Source of the DNA: CAITJF01 sp032654645
Lineage (GTDB): Bacteria > Pseudomonadota > Gammaproteobacteria > Burkholderiales > Gallionellaceae
Direction of reading: 5' to 3'
DNA: 64,000 bases
Assembly: GCA_032654645.1 (NCBI GenBank)
Contig: JAULAW010000015.1
Span: 1 to 64,000, forward strand
The notes beneath the pieces are model-generated. The model searched no databases, was not told the origin of the DNA, and saw only the letters and a program-made list of their open reading frames with translations. Positions within the stretch are counted from its first letter, which is position 1. Each line of letters begins with the position of its first letter. The position numbers and the translations under genes were made by a program. Of this stretch, positions 7,724 through 17,648 are shown piece by piece.

Positions 7724-9193
7724 ATGATAAACGCCTCACTCAAACAACTTTCCGCCCAACTGGCCGGAAAAAAAATCTCCAGCGTCGAACTCACGCAGTT
7801 TTATCTCGACCGCATCGCCGCACTCAACCCGCAGCTCAACGCCTACATCACAGTGAACCCGGAAATCAGCCTGGCGCAGGCGCGCGCCGCCGACGCCCGC
7901 ATCGCGGCAGGCAAGGCCGATGCGTTGACTGGCATACCCATCGCACAAAAGGACATCTTCTGCGCCAAGGGCTGGCTCACCACCTGCGGTTCGAAAATGC
8001 TGCATAATTTTATCTCGCCTTATGACGCGCACGTCATCGCACAATTCAACCATGCGGGCGCGGTAAACCTCGGCAAGACCAACATGGACGAATTTGCCAT
8101 GGGCTCTTCAAACGAGACTTCGTACTATGGCCCGGTGAAGAACCCGTGGGATAAAACGCGCGTGCCCGGCGGCAGCTCCGGCGGCACGGCGGCGGCAGTG
8201 GCGGCGCGGTTGTGTGCGGCGGCCACTGGCACCGACACTGGCGGCTCGATACGCCAGCCCGCCGCGCTGTGCGGCGTTTCCGGACTCAAGCCGACCTACG
8301 GCGTGTGCTCGCGCTACGGCATGATCGCCTTCGCCTCCAGCCTGGATCAGGCAGGACCGATGGCGCGCAACGCGGAAGACCTCGCGCTGATGCTGAATGT
8401 CATGGCGGGGTTCGACGAGCGTGATTCGACCTCATTACAACGCGAAAAGGAAGATTACGCGCGCGACTTGGCGATCCCGCTCAATGGCCTGCGTATCGGC
8501 CTGCCCCGCGAATTTTTCGCCGAAGGCCTGGACAGCGATGTCGGCCAAGCCGTGCAAGCAGCCATTACCGAATACAAAAAACTCGGCGCGACCGTGGTGG
8601 ATATCAGCCTGCCGAATTCCAGATTGTCAGTGCCGGTGTATTACGTGCTGGCCCCGGCTGAAGCGTCCAGCAACCTGTCGCGCTTCGACGGCGTGCGCTA
8701 CGGCTACCGTGCGCCCGAATACAGCGATCTCGCCGACATGTACGAAAAGAGCCGGGCGCAAGGTTTCGGCGCAGAAGTGAAGCGCCGCATCATGATCGGC
8801 ACTTATGTGTTGAGCCACGGCTACTACGACGCCTATTATCTGCAGGCGCAAAAAATCCGCCGCCTGATCGCGCAGGACTTTACCGAGGCGTTTCGGCAGT
8901 GTGACGTGATCATGGGGCCGACCTCGCCTTCCACCGCTTTCAAGCTCGGCGAAAAAGGCGACGACCCGGTGCAGATGTATCTGTCCGACATCTACACCAT
9001 CGCGGTAAACCTCGCCGGATTGCCCGGCATGTCGATCCCCTGCGGCTTCGGCGCGGCCAACAATGGCAATCCGGGCATGCCGGTGGGCTTGCAGATCATC
9101 GGCAACTATTTCGATGAGGCACGCATGCTGAATGCGGCGCACCAATATCAACTGGCGACGGATTGGCATCAGCGCACTCCGCAAGGGATTTGA
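7724..9193 (+). CDS. gatA: Asp-tRNA(Asn)/Glu-tRNA(Gln) amidotransferase subunit A
   Basis: 489 residues from the ATG at 7724 (MINASLKQLSAQ). This start is chosen because the open frame upstream runs only through a hairpin repeat. It is an amidase-signature enzyme: the catalytic Lys lies in GIPIAQKDIF, and the Ser-cisSer pair in PGGSSGGTAAAVAARL and TGTDTGGSIRQPA. GatA hydrolyses glutamine and channels ammonia to GatB. The downstream neighbour should be gatB, but a 1.8-kb insertion with a small ORF and a restriction-modification pair lies between them. Confidence 0.96.
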   Translation: MINASLKQLSAQLAGKKISSVELTQFYLDRIAALNPQLNAYITVNPEISLAQARAADARIAAGKADALTGIPIAQKDIFCAKGWLTTCGSKMLHNFISPYDAHVIAQFNHAGAVNLGKTNMDEFAMGSSNETSYYGPVKNPWDKTRVPGGSSGGTAAAVAARLCAAATGTDTGGSIRQPAALCGVSGLKPTYGVCSRYGMIAFASSLDQAGPMARNAEDLALMLNVMAGFDERDSTSLQREKEDYARDLAIPLNGLRIGLPREFFAEGLDSDVGQAVQAAITEYKKLGATVVDISLPNSRLSVPVYYVLAPAEASSNLSRFDGVRYGYRAPEYSDLADMYEKSRAQGFGAEVKRRIMIGTYVLSHGYYDAYYLQAQKIRRLIAQDFTEAFRQCDVIMGPTSPSTAFKLGEKGDDPVQMYLSDIYTIAVNLAGLPGMSIPCGFGAANNGNPGMPVGLQIIGNYFDEARMLNAAHQYQLATDWHQRTPQGI

Positions 9194-9201
9194 GGTTAGC
9201 C

Positions 9202-9417
9202 ATGCCTTGGCCCGATGATTACATTCTCTATTCCATCAGCGTTGAGGATATACGCCAAGTCGCAGAAGAGGAGGAATTCCGCGAGCTTACGGATGAGGAA
9301 ATCAAGCGGGTTGGCGATAAGATTGGAGATTACATTGGGTGGTATGATGCAGCCTTAATGGCTATTAGGGAGGTTGCGCCTGATGTTGCCAATACTAAAG
9401 AAGAAGACGATGAATAA
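9202..9417 (+). CDS. Small acidic protein of unknown function inserted after gatA
   Basis: 71 residues from the ATG at 9202, 8 bp after the gatA stop. It is strongly acidic: about 22 Asp/Glu against 7 Lys/Arg, with clusters AEEEEF and EEDDE. Secondary structure looks helical (SVEDIRQVAEEEEF, LTDEEIKRVGDKIGDYI). There is no helix-turn-helix pattern, so it does not look like a classical restriction controller (C) protein. Its stop overlaps the preferred methyltransferase start (ATGAATAA), so it is probably translated with the restriction-modification genes. Function unknown; a DNA-mimic or folding partner role is only a guess. Confidence 0.7.
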   Translation: MPWPDDYILYSISVEDIRQVAEEEEFRELTDEEIKRVGDKIGDYIGWYDAALMAIREVAPDVANTKEEDDE

Positions 9418-10387
9418 GCCGAGTAATATGCCCAGCCTTACGATTTCATCTTCTTTTTCAACTTCTAAACAAGCAGTCTTGTTTGAAGGAGACTGCCTCA
9501 AGTTACTGTCCAAAATACCGGATGACAGCATACGTTTGGTTGTTACTTCCCCCCCTTACAATCTCGGGAAATCGTATGAGCGCAAGGGAGACTTAAATAA
9601 ATATCTGGCTTGGCAGGATGAGGTAATTGCGGAATGCATACGCGTTCTTCATCCCGAAGGTAGTATTTGCTGGCAGGTGGGCAATTATGTGCATGATGGC
9701 GCCATTGTCCCTCTTGATATTGCCCTGTATCCCTCTTTCGCGCAACGCGGCTTGAAATTGCGCAACCGAATTGTTTGGCATTTTGAACACGGCCTGCATT
9801 GCACACGCCGCTTGTCTGGCCGACATGAAACCATCTTGTGGTTCACAAAATCGGACAATTACTTATTTAATTTAGACACCATTCGGGTTCCTCAAAAGTA
9901 TCCTGGCAAGAAGTATTTCAAAGGCCCCAAGGCAGGACAGTATTCATGTAACCCGCTTGGCAAAAATCCTGGTGATGTATGGGTAATCCCAAACGTCAAA
10001 AATAATCACGTGGAAAAAACGCTGCATCCTTGCCAATTTCCCGTTGAATTGGTGGAACGCTTGGTGTTGTCAATGACTAAAGAAGGCGATTGGGTTCTGG
10101 ATCCATTTGCCGGGGTAGGTTCATCTCTCGCTGCTGCGCTCAAACATGGAAGACGGGCAGTCGGAGCAGAGTTGCTTCCCGAATATTGCAAAATTGCCAA
10201 AGAGCGAATGCAGCAAGGGACCGGCGGACTCCTGAAATCGCGCCCTATGAATCAGCCTGTATATGATCCTGCCAAAGCGGGCCGCTCTCTGACCACATAC
10301 CCAACAAACCATGCGGAGACGACCAAACAACTCCGTTTGCTAGATAGCGGCAAGAAAAAATACGAGGTGACGCATGAAGATTGTTGA
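9410..10387 (+). CDS. Type II DNA methyltransferase (beta class, probably N4-cytosine)
   Basis: 325 residues from the ATG at 9410; a start at 9374 is possible but would run 44 bp into the preceding gene. Motif IV is VTSPPYN near residue 45 and comes before motif I, DPFAGVGSS near residue 230, the order of beta-class amino-methyltransferases. Ser-Pro-Pro-Tyr is most typical of N4-cytosine enzymes, though N6-adenine enzymes with SPPY exist. CHPCQFP-type motif X is present as LHPCQFPVELVERLV. The gene is visibly AT-richer than gatA and gatB, a sign of transfer. It overlaps the restriction endonuclease gene by 14 bp and should protect the host against it. Confidence 0.9.
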   Translation: MNKPSNMPSLTISSSFSTSKQAVLFEGDCLKLLSKIPDDSIRLVVTSPPYNLGKSYERKGDLNKYLAWQDEVIAECIRVLHPEGSICWQVGNYVHDGAIVPLDIALYPSFAQRGLKLRNRIVWHFEHGLHCTRRLSGRHETILWFTKSDNYLFNLDTIRVPQKYPGKKYFKGPKAGQYSCNPLGKNPGDVWVIPNVKNNHVEKTLHPCQFPVELVERLVLSMTKEGDWVLDPFAGVGSSLAAALKHGRRAVGAELLPEYCKIAKERMQQGTGGLLKSRPMNQPVYDPAKAGRSLTTYPTNHAETTKQLRLLDSGKKKYEVTHEDC

Positions 10388-10985
10388 AACCTACTCCCAC
10401 TTGAACGGCTTGGAATATCTGATCGTACATCGCCCCGGCTTATGGAAAGAGGTTCAGCAAGTTATAAAAATGGTTGATGCCAAATCCTGCCGGACAAAAG
10501 TCAGCAAAGAGGTTCGTATGCAGGGGGAATTGAAATACAGCCCCATTGAAATGAACAAGAAATTCACTGAATTGCTGGGTGGCAAAAAATGGAAAGAAAG
10601 CCGGGTTTCATATTGGGTTACCCGGGGAGAAAAGCTGATTCGCAGCACAATGGCGCTTCCTCCAGAAGAACAGAAAAAGCAGATAGAGGCTGCTGGAGAA
10701 CATCCCATTTTTAGTTATAACCAAACCGATTTTGTAAAAGAACGGGTTGCCATCGAAGTGCAGTTCGGAAAATACGCATTCGTAGCATATGACCTGTTCG
10801 TCAAACATCTGGCCTTTTATGTGCGTGATGAAATTGATGTCGGCATCGAAATTTTGCCGATGAAATCGCTACAGGCAGAAATGTCCTCTGGCCCCGGTTA
10901 TTACGAAGGTGAGCTGTACAACGTGATCCGCAACGGGCGCGGCGTGCCTGCCGTGCCGCTCGTCATGATCGGCGTTGCGCCTTAA
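10374..10985 (+). CDS. BglII-like type II restriction endonuclease
   Basis: 203 residues. The core DFVKERVAIEVQFGKYAF has Asp, nine residues later Glu, then Val-Gln. This is the same spacing as the catalytic Asp84, Glu93 and Gln95 of BglII (recalled from the literature), and the flanking EVQF..Y..F also matches BglII. The N-terminus VETYSHLNGLEYL..LWKEV resembles the BglII/BstYI family too. These enzymes cut AGATCT or RGATCY, so a GATC-centred site is likely but not proven. The gene is AT-rich, overlaps the methyltransferase by 14 bp and ends 21 bp before gatB. A full-length, apparently intact partner of the adjacent methyltransferase. Confidence 0.8.
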   Translation: MKIVETYSHLNGLEYLIVHRPGLWKEVQQVIKMVDAKSCRTKVSKEVRMQGELKYSPIEMNKKFTELLGGKKWKESRVSYWVTRGEKLIRSTMALPPEEQKKQIEAAGEHPIFSYNQTDFVKERVAIEVQFGKYAFVAYDLFVKHLAFYVRDEIDVGIEILPMKSLQAEMSSGPGYYEGELYNVIRNGRGVPAVPLVMIGVAP

Positions 10986-11006
10986 CTAAACATCAGGAAC
11001 CGTTTT

Positions 11007-12527
<1,521 letters not shown>

Positions 12528-12565
12528 ATTGATCTGCCTCAAACATGCTTGCTTGACGCATGAGG

Positions 12566-12595
12566 TTGACGCAGCAACAGTAAATAGCCTAAATT
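12566..12595 (+). promoter_or_regulatory. Candidate promoter of the peroxiredoxin gene
   Basis: TTGACG (12566-12571) and TAAATT (12590-12595) are separated by 18 bp, upstream of an AGGAG ribosome binding site and the ATG at 12632. The -10 box is only a 4/6 match, so this is a candidate. Confidence 0.4.
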
Positions 12596-12631
12596 ACACT
12601 GCCCAACACAACCATTACTTAGGAGATAAAC

Positions 12632-13234
12632 ATGTCAGTCCTCGTTGGCAAACCCGCCCCCGATTTCAGCGCTGCTGCCGTGATGGGCAACAACGAAATT
12701 AACGGTAGTTTCAATTTCAAAAAGCACACGGACGGTAAATATGCCGTGATATTTTTCTATCCGCTGGATTTCACTTTCGTTTGCCCTTCCGAGCTGATTG
12801 CTTTCGATCACCGTCTGGACGAGTTCAAGAAGCGCAATGTCGAAGTGATCGGCATTTCGATTGACTCGCAATTCACCCACTTGGCCTGGAAAAATACACC
12901 CATCAATAAAGGCGGCATCGGCCAGGTACGCTATCCGCTGGTAGCTGACATCAAACACGAAATCTGCAAGGCTTACGATGTGGAAGCGGGCGGCGGTGTC
13001 GCTTACCGGGGTTCATTCCTGATTGACCGGGCCGGTTTGGTACGCCATCAGGTAGTAAATGACCTGCCGCTGGGCCGCAACATTGACGAGATGCTGCGCA
13101 TGGTGGATGCGCTGCAATTCACCGAAGAACACGGTGAAGTTTGCCCGGCTGGCTGGAATAAGGGTAAAGCGGGCATGGGCGCATCTACTGAAGGTGTGGC
13201 GAAGTATTTAGCAGAACATGCCAAGGAATTATAA
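12632..13234 (+). CDS. 2-Cys peroxiredoxin (AhpC/Tsa family)
   Basis: 200 residues, the full typical 2-Cys form. The peroxidatic cysteine is in DFTFVCPSEL (about residue 50) and the resolving cysteine in HGEVCPAGW (about residue 170). The GGIGQVRYPLVAD loop and a C-terminal tail are also present. It reduces hydrogen peroxide and organic hydroperoxides in the cytoplasm using a thioredoxin-like or AhpF reductant. A strong AGGAG precedes the ATG. It stands alone behind a candidate promoter, and its stop is only 4 bp from the stop of the convergent next gene. Confidence 0.95.
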   Translation: MSVLVGKPAPDFSAAAVMGNNEINGSFNFKKHTDGKYAVIFFYPLDFTFVCPSELIAFDHRLDEFKKRNVEVIGISIDSQFTHLAWKNTPINKGGIGQVRYPLVADIKHEICKAYDVEAGGGVAYRGSFLIDRAGLVRHQVVNDLPLGRNIDEMLRMVDALQFTEEHGEVCPAGWNKGKAGMGASTEGVAKYLAEHAKEL

Positions 13235-13238
13235 GCTG

Positions 13239-13838
13239 TCACAAAATTTTCACATTTTTTGCATCCCTTAAACTCTTCATGCAGGATGACAGCCTATCGG
13301 CTTCATCCTGGGTGATACGCTGATTGAACTCGAATACTTCCTCGGATCCATTCTCTTTTTTGCTGAATCCAACCCTGAAATTTGTTTGCGGTATCGCAAT
13401 CAGCAACTCCATGGCTTTATAAAATTCCATGGACGCCATATACCCGTCGTTATGGAAGTACTCCGCATCTTTGGTAGCCAGAAGCTGAACCCCTGAATCA
13501 GTTTTAATCCAGCCCTTATGGATATTCCCTATGCTTGAATACATAACCTTGCCATCCTGTATCAGGGGTTCGCCATTCCTCATAATTATTTTTTTGACGG
13601 CCAGCTTAAAAATTCCAAATAGCGCCCCGGATTCCTTCATGGATACACTGACCAATACATTTATCCATAAATTATCCTTGGTTTCCCCGGTGATTCTTAA
13701 CCCGCACCCGGTTTGTTGGCCCGCCCTGGAATAATAGAGCGCCTCCAAATACTGGTTCTGAGGGATCGTGGGGATGGGTGGGCTGGCAAGCGCGTGGACT
13801 GGCAAAAACACCCCGAAGAGAAACGCCAAATATTTCAT
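13239..13838 (-). CDS. Secreted hypothetical protein
   Basis: 199 residues starting at an ATG with a strong AAGGAGGAC ribosome binding site. The N-terminus MKYLAFLFGVFLPVHALA is a good Sec signal peptide with cleavage after ALA. The mature part has two cysteines (QTGCGLRI and LSSCMKS), which could form a disulfide, and no motif I recognise. Composition is AT-richer than the neighbours, suggesting a recent or lineage-specific gene. It converges on the peroxiredoxin with 4 bp between stops and no evident terminator. Confidence 0.8.
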   Translation of the reverse strand: MKYLAFLFGVFLPVHALASPPIPTIPQNQYLEALYYSRAGQQTGCGLRITGETKDNLWINVLVSVSMKESGALFGIFKLAVKKIIMRNGEPLIQDGKVMYSSIGNIHKGWIKTDSGVQLLATKDAEYFHNDGYMASMEFYKAMELLIAIPQTNFRVGFSKKENGSEEVFEFNQRITQDEADRLSSCMKSLRDAKNVKIL

Positions 13839-14003
13839 GAAGTCCTCCTTTATAGAATCCTTAAAGATGCAAAGGAATTGGCACGGCGGAGTTTACCCTT
13901 GTTTCATATATCTCGTTCAGGGATAGATAATAACGCTACATGAGATAACAATGTTCAGTTATTCCTGGATACGCGAAAACACTAAAACCTCAGAGGACTA
14001 ATT

Positions 14004-14468
14004 ATGCGTTACTGGCTGATGAAAACCGAACCAAGCGACGTCGGCATTGACGATCTTGCCGCCCTGCCCGGCCAGACCGTGGCGTGGTATGGAGTGCGCA
14101 ACTATCAGGCGCGCAACTTCATGCGCGACCAGATGCGCAATGGCGACGGCGTACTGTTCTACCATTCCAATTGCGCACAGCCGGGCATTGCCGGAATTGC
14201 AATAGTCAACAGCACCGCCTATCCAGACGCCACGCAGTTTGACCGCGACAGCAAATACTTTGACCCCAAGGCCACGCCGGAAACGCCGCGCTGGTTCAAC
14301 GTGGATGTGCAACTGGTGCGTAAAATTCCGCTCATCCCGATCAAGAAATTGCGCCAGCATCCAGAACTGGAAAGAATGCGCACCCTGCAACGCGGCAACC
14401 GCCTCTCCATCACCCCGCTCGATCCGGCGGAGTGGAACTTCATCCTGAAACATCTGGTGCGCGACTAA
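14004..14468 (+). CDS. EVE domain-containing protein
   Basis: 154 residues consisting of one EVE domain. The family signature is clear: MRYWLMKTEPSDVGIDDL at the start, WYGVRNYQARNFMRDQM, GDGVLFYHSN, GIAGIAIV and the final EWNFILKHL. EVE domains are PUA-like folds, proposed to bind modified bases in DNA or RNA; some are tied to restriction of modified DNA. The closest homologues of this single-domain form are the bacterial thymocyte nuclear protein 1-like proteins. No partner gene is evident here. The start has a GAGG motif 9 bp upstream. Confidence 0.9.
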   Translation: MRYWLMKTEPSDVGIDDLAALPGQTVAWYGVRNYQARNFMRDQMRNGDGVLFYHSNCAQPGIAGIAIVNSTAYPDATQFDRDSKYFDPKATPETPRWFNVDVQLVRKIPLIPIKKLRQHPELERMRTLQRGNRLSITPLDPAEWNFILKHLVRD

Positions 14469-14476
14469 TGTGCCCT

Positions 14477-14549
14477 ACCGTTCGCCCTGTGCTTGTCGAA
14501 GGGCTTAGCTTTACAGTTCGTGTGGTTCGACAATCTCACCACGAACGGT
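14477..14549. repeat. Dispersed intergenic repeat (CCGTTCGCCCTG type)
   Basis: ACCGTTCG (14477-14484) and CGAACGGT (14542-14549) form the ends of an inverted block. It contains GCTTGTCGAAGGG and GTGGTTCGACAATCTCACCAC, the motifs of a widespread proteobacterial intergenic repeat. It lies between the EVE gene and the permease and is related to the segment found in frame inside gatB. Confidence 0.65.
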
Positions 14550-14568
14550 TCAACTAGAGACTGCATCA

Positions 14569-15366
14569 ATGGAATGGTACGCAGCTTATCTGGCACTCGG
14601 CGCATTTGTCGGTTTCTTTGCCGGGCTATTCGGCATCGGTGGGGGCCTGGTGCTCGTACCCGTGTTGAGTTTTTTATTTGAGGTGCAACACCTCACCGCC
14701 CAAAACAATCTCCACCTTCTCGCCTTGGGCACCTCAATGGCCGCCATCATTCTCAGTGCTGTATCCAGCACCTATACACACCATAGCCTCGGCGCGGTCA
14801 ACCTCACCATCGTGCGCGCCATCACGCCCGGCTTGTTGCTCGGCACAGCGCTTGGCACCTTGTTCGCCAGCCAAGTCTCGCCAGCTTACCTGACGGCATT
14901 TTTCGCGCTGTTCGTATATTTTGCCGCGTTGCAAATGTTGTTCAACCTCAAACCCAAAGCCACGCGACAACTGCCCGGATGCTTGGTGATGACATTTGTT
15001 GGGACCGGCATCGGCGCCATCAGCAGCCTGGTTTCCATCGGCGGCGGAACCCTCAGCATCCCTTTCATGCTGCGGCACAACATCCCGCTTACACAAGCTA
15101 TCGGCACCTCCGCCGCACTCGGTTTGCCCATCGCTATCGGCGGCACAATCGGCTATATCGCGACAGGGCTAACACTGGACACCCTGCCGCCCAACAGCTT
15201 GGGATTCGTCTATCTGCCCGCTTTATTCTGGGTCGCACTTGCCAGCATCATTACTGCGCCGCTCGGTGCAAAAGCCACACACCGCCTGCCGCTCAAACTG
15301 CTGCGGAGCGGCTTCGCCGTGTTGTTGCTGGCGCTGGCGACGAAAATGCTGTTAAGAAGCCTCTGA
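14569..15366 (+). CDS. TauE/SafE family membrane permease
   Basis: 265 residues with seven or eight hydrophobic segments. Two half-repeats each contain the family glycine motif: FAGLFGIGGGLVLVPVL near residue 19 and ISSLVSIGGGTLSIPFML near residue 150. The family exports or imports small anions such as sulfite, sulfoacetate or taurine-derived compounds; the substrate here cannot be read from the sequence. The start ATG follows the repeat element at 14477-14549. relA follows 44 bp later on the same strand. Confidence 0.88.
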   Translation: MEWYAAYLALGAFVGFFAGLFGIGGGLVLVPVLSFLFEVQHLTAQNNLHLLALGTSMAAIILSAVSSTYTHHSLGAVNLTIVRAITPGLLLGTALGTLFASQVSPAYLTAFFALFVYFAALQMLFNLKPKATRQLPGCLVMTFVGTGIGAISSLVSIGGGTLSIPFMLRHNIPLTQAIGTSAALGLPIAIGGTIGYIATGLTLDTLPPNSLGFVYLPALFWVALASIITAPLGAKATHRLPLKLLRSGFAVLLLALATKMLLRSL

Positions 15367-15410
15367 TTAGATCATCCATGCCCCCCGTATTATTGATGCA
15401 ATAATGTCCC

Positions 15411-17390
15411 ATGGTTTCTATACAACACGAATTACCCTCTTTCTCCTGCAAGGACTTTGAGAACACCCGGCCCTGCCTGGATGCCTTATCGGCAACCTTT
15501 GCACCCGCAGAAGTTGATGTGATACGCCACGCCTGTGAATTGGCTGAGCCGCTTTATGCCGGGCAAGCCGAACCAACAGGCGCACCACTGATACAACACG
15601 CGCTTGGCGCAGCTTCGATCCTGGTTGGCATGAACATGGATTTTGAAACGATAGCCGCCACCATCCTGCATGCGGTGCCGGACTATCTGGACGGTTGGGC
15701 GAAAGTGCTGACCGAGCGCTTCGGCCGCAATGTGATGGCCTTGGTTGAAGGCATCTCACGCATGGAGCAGATCCGGCAATTTAGCGAGATGCCCAGCCAG
15801 GACAAAAAGGAGAAGGAAAAAGGCGACAACGCCCAGCAGATCGAAAGCCTGCGCAAGATGTTGCTGGCGATGGTGGAAGACATCCGCGTGGTGTTGATCA
15901 AGCTGGCCGAGCGTACCCAGACCGTGCGCTGCCTGTCCGGCGCCAGCGCAGATCAACAGAGGCTGATCGCACAGGAGACCCAAAGTATTTTTGCGCCGCT
16001 GGCAAACCGTCTCGGTGTGTGGCAAATCAAATGGGAACTGGAAGACCTTTCCGTGCGCTATCTGGAGCCGGAGCTATACAAAAAAATCGCCGGGCTTCTG
16101 GATGAACGCAGGGTAGATCGCGAACAATATATCGTTGAAGTACTTTCCCGGTTAAAGCAGATGTTGGGTCAGGCTGGTTTGCCAGCCGAAGTGACCGGTC
16201 GACCCAAACACATCTACAGCATCATCAACAAAATGAAACGCAAGCAGGTGGCTTTCGGCGAGCTCTACGATGTGCGTGCCGTGCGGATTCTGGTTGATGA
16301 CATCGAGGGATGTTACACGGCACTCGGGCTGGTGCATAACCTGTGGCAGCCGATTGCCGGCGAATTCGACGATTACATCGCGCACCCCAAGAGCAACAAC
16401 TACCGCTCGCTGCATACCGCCGTCATCGGCTCGCGCGGCCTGACACTTGAGGTGCAGATACGCACCCATGAAATGCATCAGCATTCGGAATTAGGGGTCG
16501 CCGCCCACTGGCGCTACAAGGAAGGCGGGCAATCCGATTCCAAGCTCGATGAGAAAATCTCCTGGCTGCGCCAGATACTGGAGTGGAAAGAAGACCTAAC
16601 TGATAAAGGCGACATACTGAGACAATTCAAAAATGAGTTGTTCCACGATCAGGTTTACGTGCTCACGCCGCAGGGCAAAGTAATTGATTTACCCAAAGGG
16701 GCGACCCCGGTGGATTTCGCCTACATCCTGCATACCGACCTGGGGCACCGCACCCGGGGTGCCAAAATAGATGGCAGCATCGTGCCGCTCAATTACAAAT
16801 TGCAGAACGGACAGCGTGTGGAAATCCTGACTGTCAAACAGGGCTCACCGAGCCGGGACTGGCTCAATCCGGCACTCGGCTATTTGAAAAGCCCGCGCGC
16901 CCGGGCCAAGGTGCGGCACTGGTTCAAAAACCAGAACCTCGATGAAAGCGTCGCCCAAGGCAGAACACAACTGGATCGCGAATTGCATCGGCTGGGCATC
17001 ACCTCCATCAATCAGGAAAAAATCGCGCAACGATTGCATTTCAACAAACTGGAAGATTTACTCGCGGCCATCGGACGTAACGAGATCACCCAACATCGCA
17101 TCGCGGTCGCCATCCAGGAAGAGCTGCCAACCAGGGTGATAGAAACCGCAAAACCAATTGCCTCCAGACCTGCGGTTGAACGCGCCGCCACAGCAGACAT
17201 AACGGTCGGAGGCGTGGGCAACCTGATGACCAGAATAGCCAAGTGCTGCAAGCCGGTACCACCTGATTCAATTGTCGGGTATGTCACGCGTGACCGCGGG
17301 ATAACCATTCATCGTCAAGACTGTGCATTCATGCTGCGCCTGACGGAAAACCGGCGCGACCGCATGCTCAGCGCCCAGTGGGGTGAGTAG
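15411..17390 (+). CDS. relA: GTP pyrophosphokinase RelA lacking the C-terminal ACT domain
   Basis: 659 residues. The N-terminal HD hydrolase region is degenerate: H63 is kept but the HD motif reads HAVPDY at 87-92 instead of HDxxED, so hydrolysis is not expected. The synthetase domain (about 230-360) carries EFDDYIAHPKSNNYRSLHT, the ExDD form of monofunctional RelA rather than the RxKD of bifunctional SpoT/Rel. TGS follows (about 412-473), then a helical region and the zinc-finger/CC domain CCKPVPPD...HRQDC (611-640). The usual ACT/RRM domain after AQWGE is absent; the frame stops there and no remnant is visible downstream. It makes (p)ppGpp on stalled ribosomes. Confidence 0.93.
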   Translation: MVSIQHELPSFSCKDFENTRPCLDALSATFAPAEVDVIRHACELAEPLYAGQAEPTGAPLIQHALGAASILVGMNMDFETIAATILHAVPDYLDGWAKVLTERFGRNVMALVEGISRMEQIRQFSEMPSQDKKEKEKGDNAQQIESLRKMLLAMVEDIRVVLIKLAERTQTVRCLSGASADQQRLIAQETQSIFAPLANRLGVWQIKWELEDLSVRYLEPELYKKIAGLLDERRVDREQYIVEVLSRLKQMLGQAGLPAEVTGRPKHIYSIINKMKRKQVAFGELYDVRAVRILVDDIEGCYTALGLVHNLWQPIAGEFDDYIAHPKSNNYRSLHTAVIGSRGLTLEVQIRTHEMHQHSELGVAAHWRYKEGGQSDSKLDEKISWLRQILEWKEDLTDKGDILRQFKNELFHDQVYVLTPQGKVIDLPKGATPVDFAYILHTDLGHRTRGAKIDGSIVPLNYKLQNGQRVEILTVKQGSPSRDWLNPALGYLKSPRARAKVRHWFKNQNLDESVAQGRTQLDRELHRLGITSINQEKIAQRLHFNKLEDLLAAIGRNEITQHRIAVAIQEELPTRVIETAKPIASRPAVERAATADITVGGVGNLMTRIAKCCKPVPPDSIVGYVTRDRGITIHRQDCAFMLRLTENRRDRMLSAQWGE

Positions 17391-17648
17391 CGAAGAAAGC
17401 CAACGACTAAGAAATACTGCTACCGTGGAGCCTGGACGACAATATCGCCAACACTAACCCGCTTGACGACAGAACGCCCGATGAGTTCTACTCTGACAAC
17501 CTGCCTGTTCTGCCCAAAACCACGCAGGTATTGACTGCAAGTATCCCACTTACAAAATGGAAAAAATGCCCTATTCATTGGCGCCAGCTCTCTTTCTCAT
17601 CCCCAGCAGTTTGTAAATTGGCGCTGGAATAACACTGAACCGTATGCG

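Noticed and set aside
9374..9409. Methyltransferase start at 9374
   Set aside because: It would extend deeply into the acidic ORF; the ATG at 9410 overlaps that stop in a typical coupled manner.
17391..17648. Search for a frameshifted ACT domain after relA
   Set aside because: All three forward frames were read; none shows ACT-like sequence and each hits stops early.
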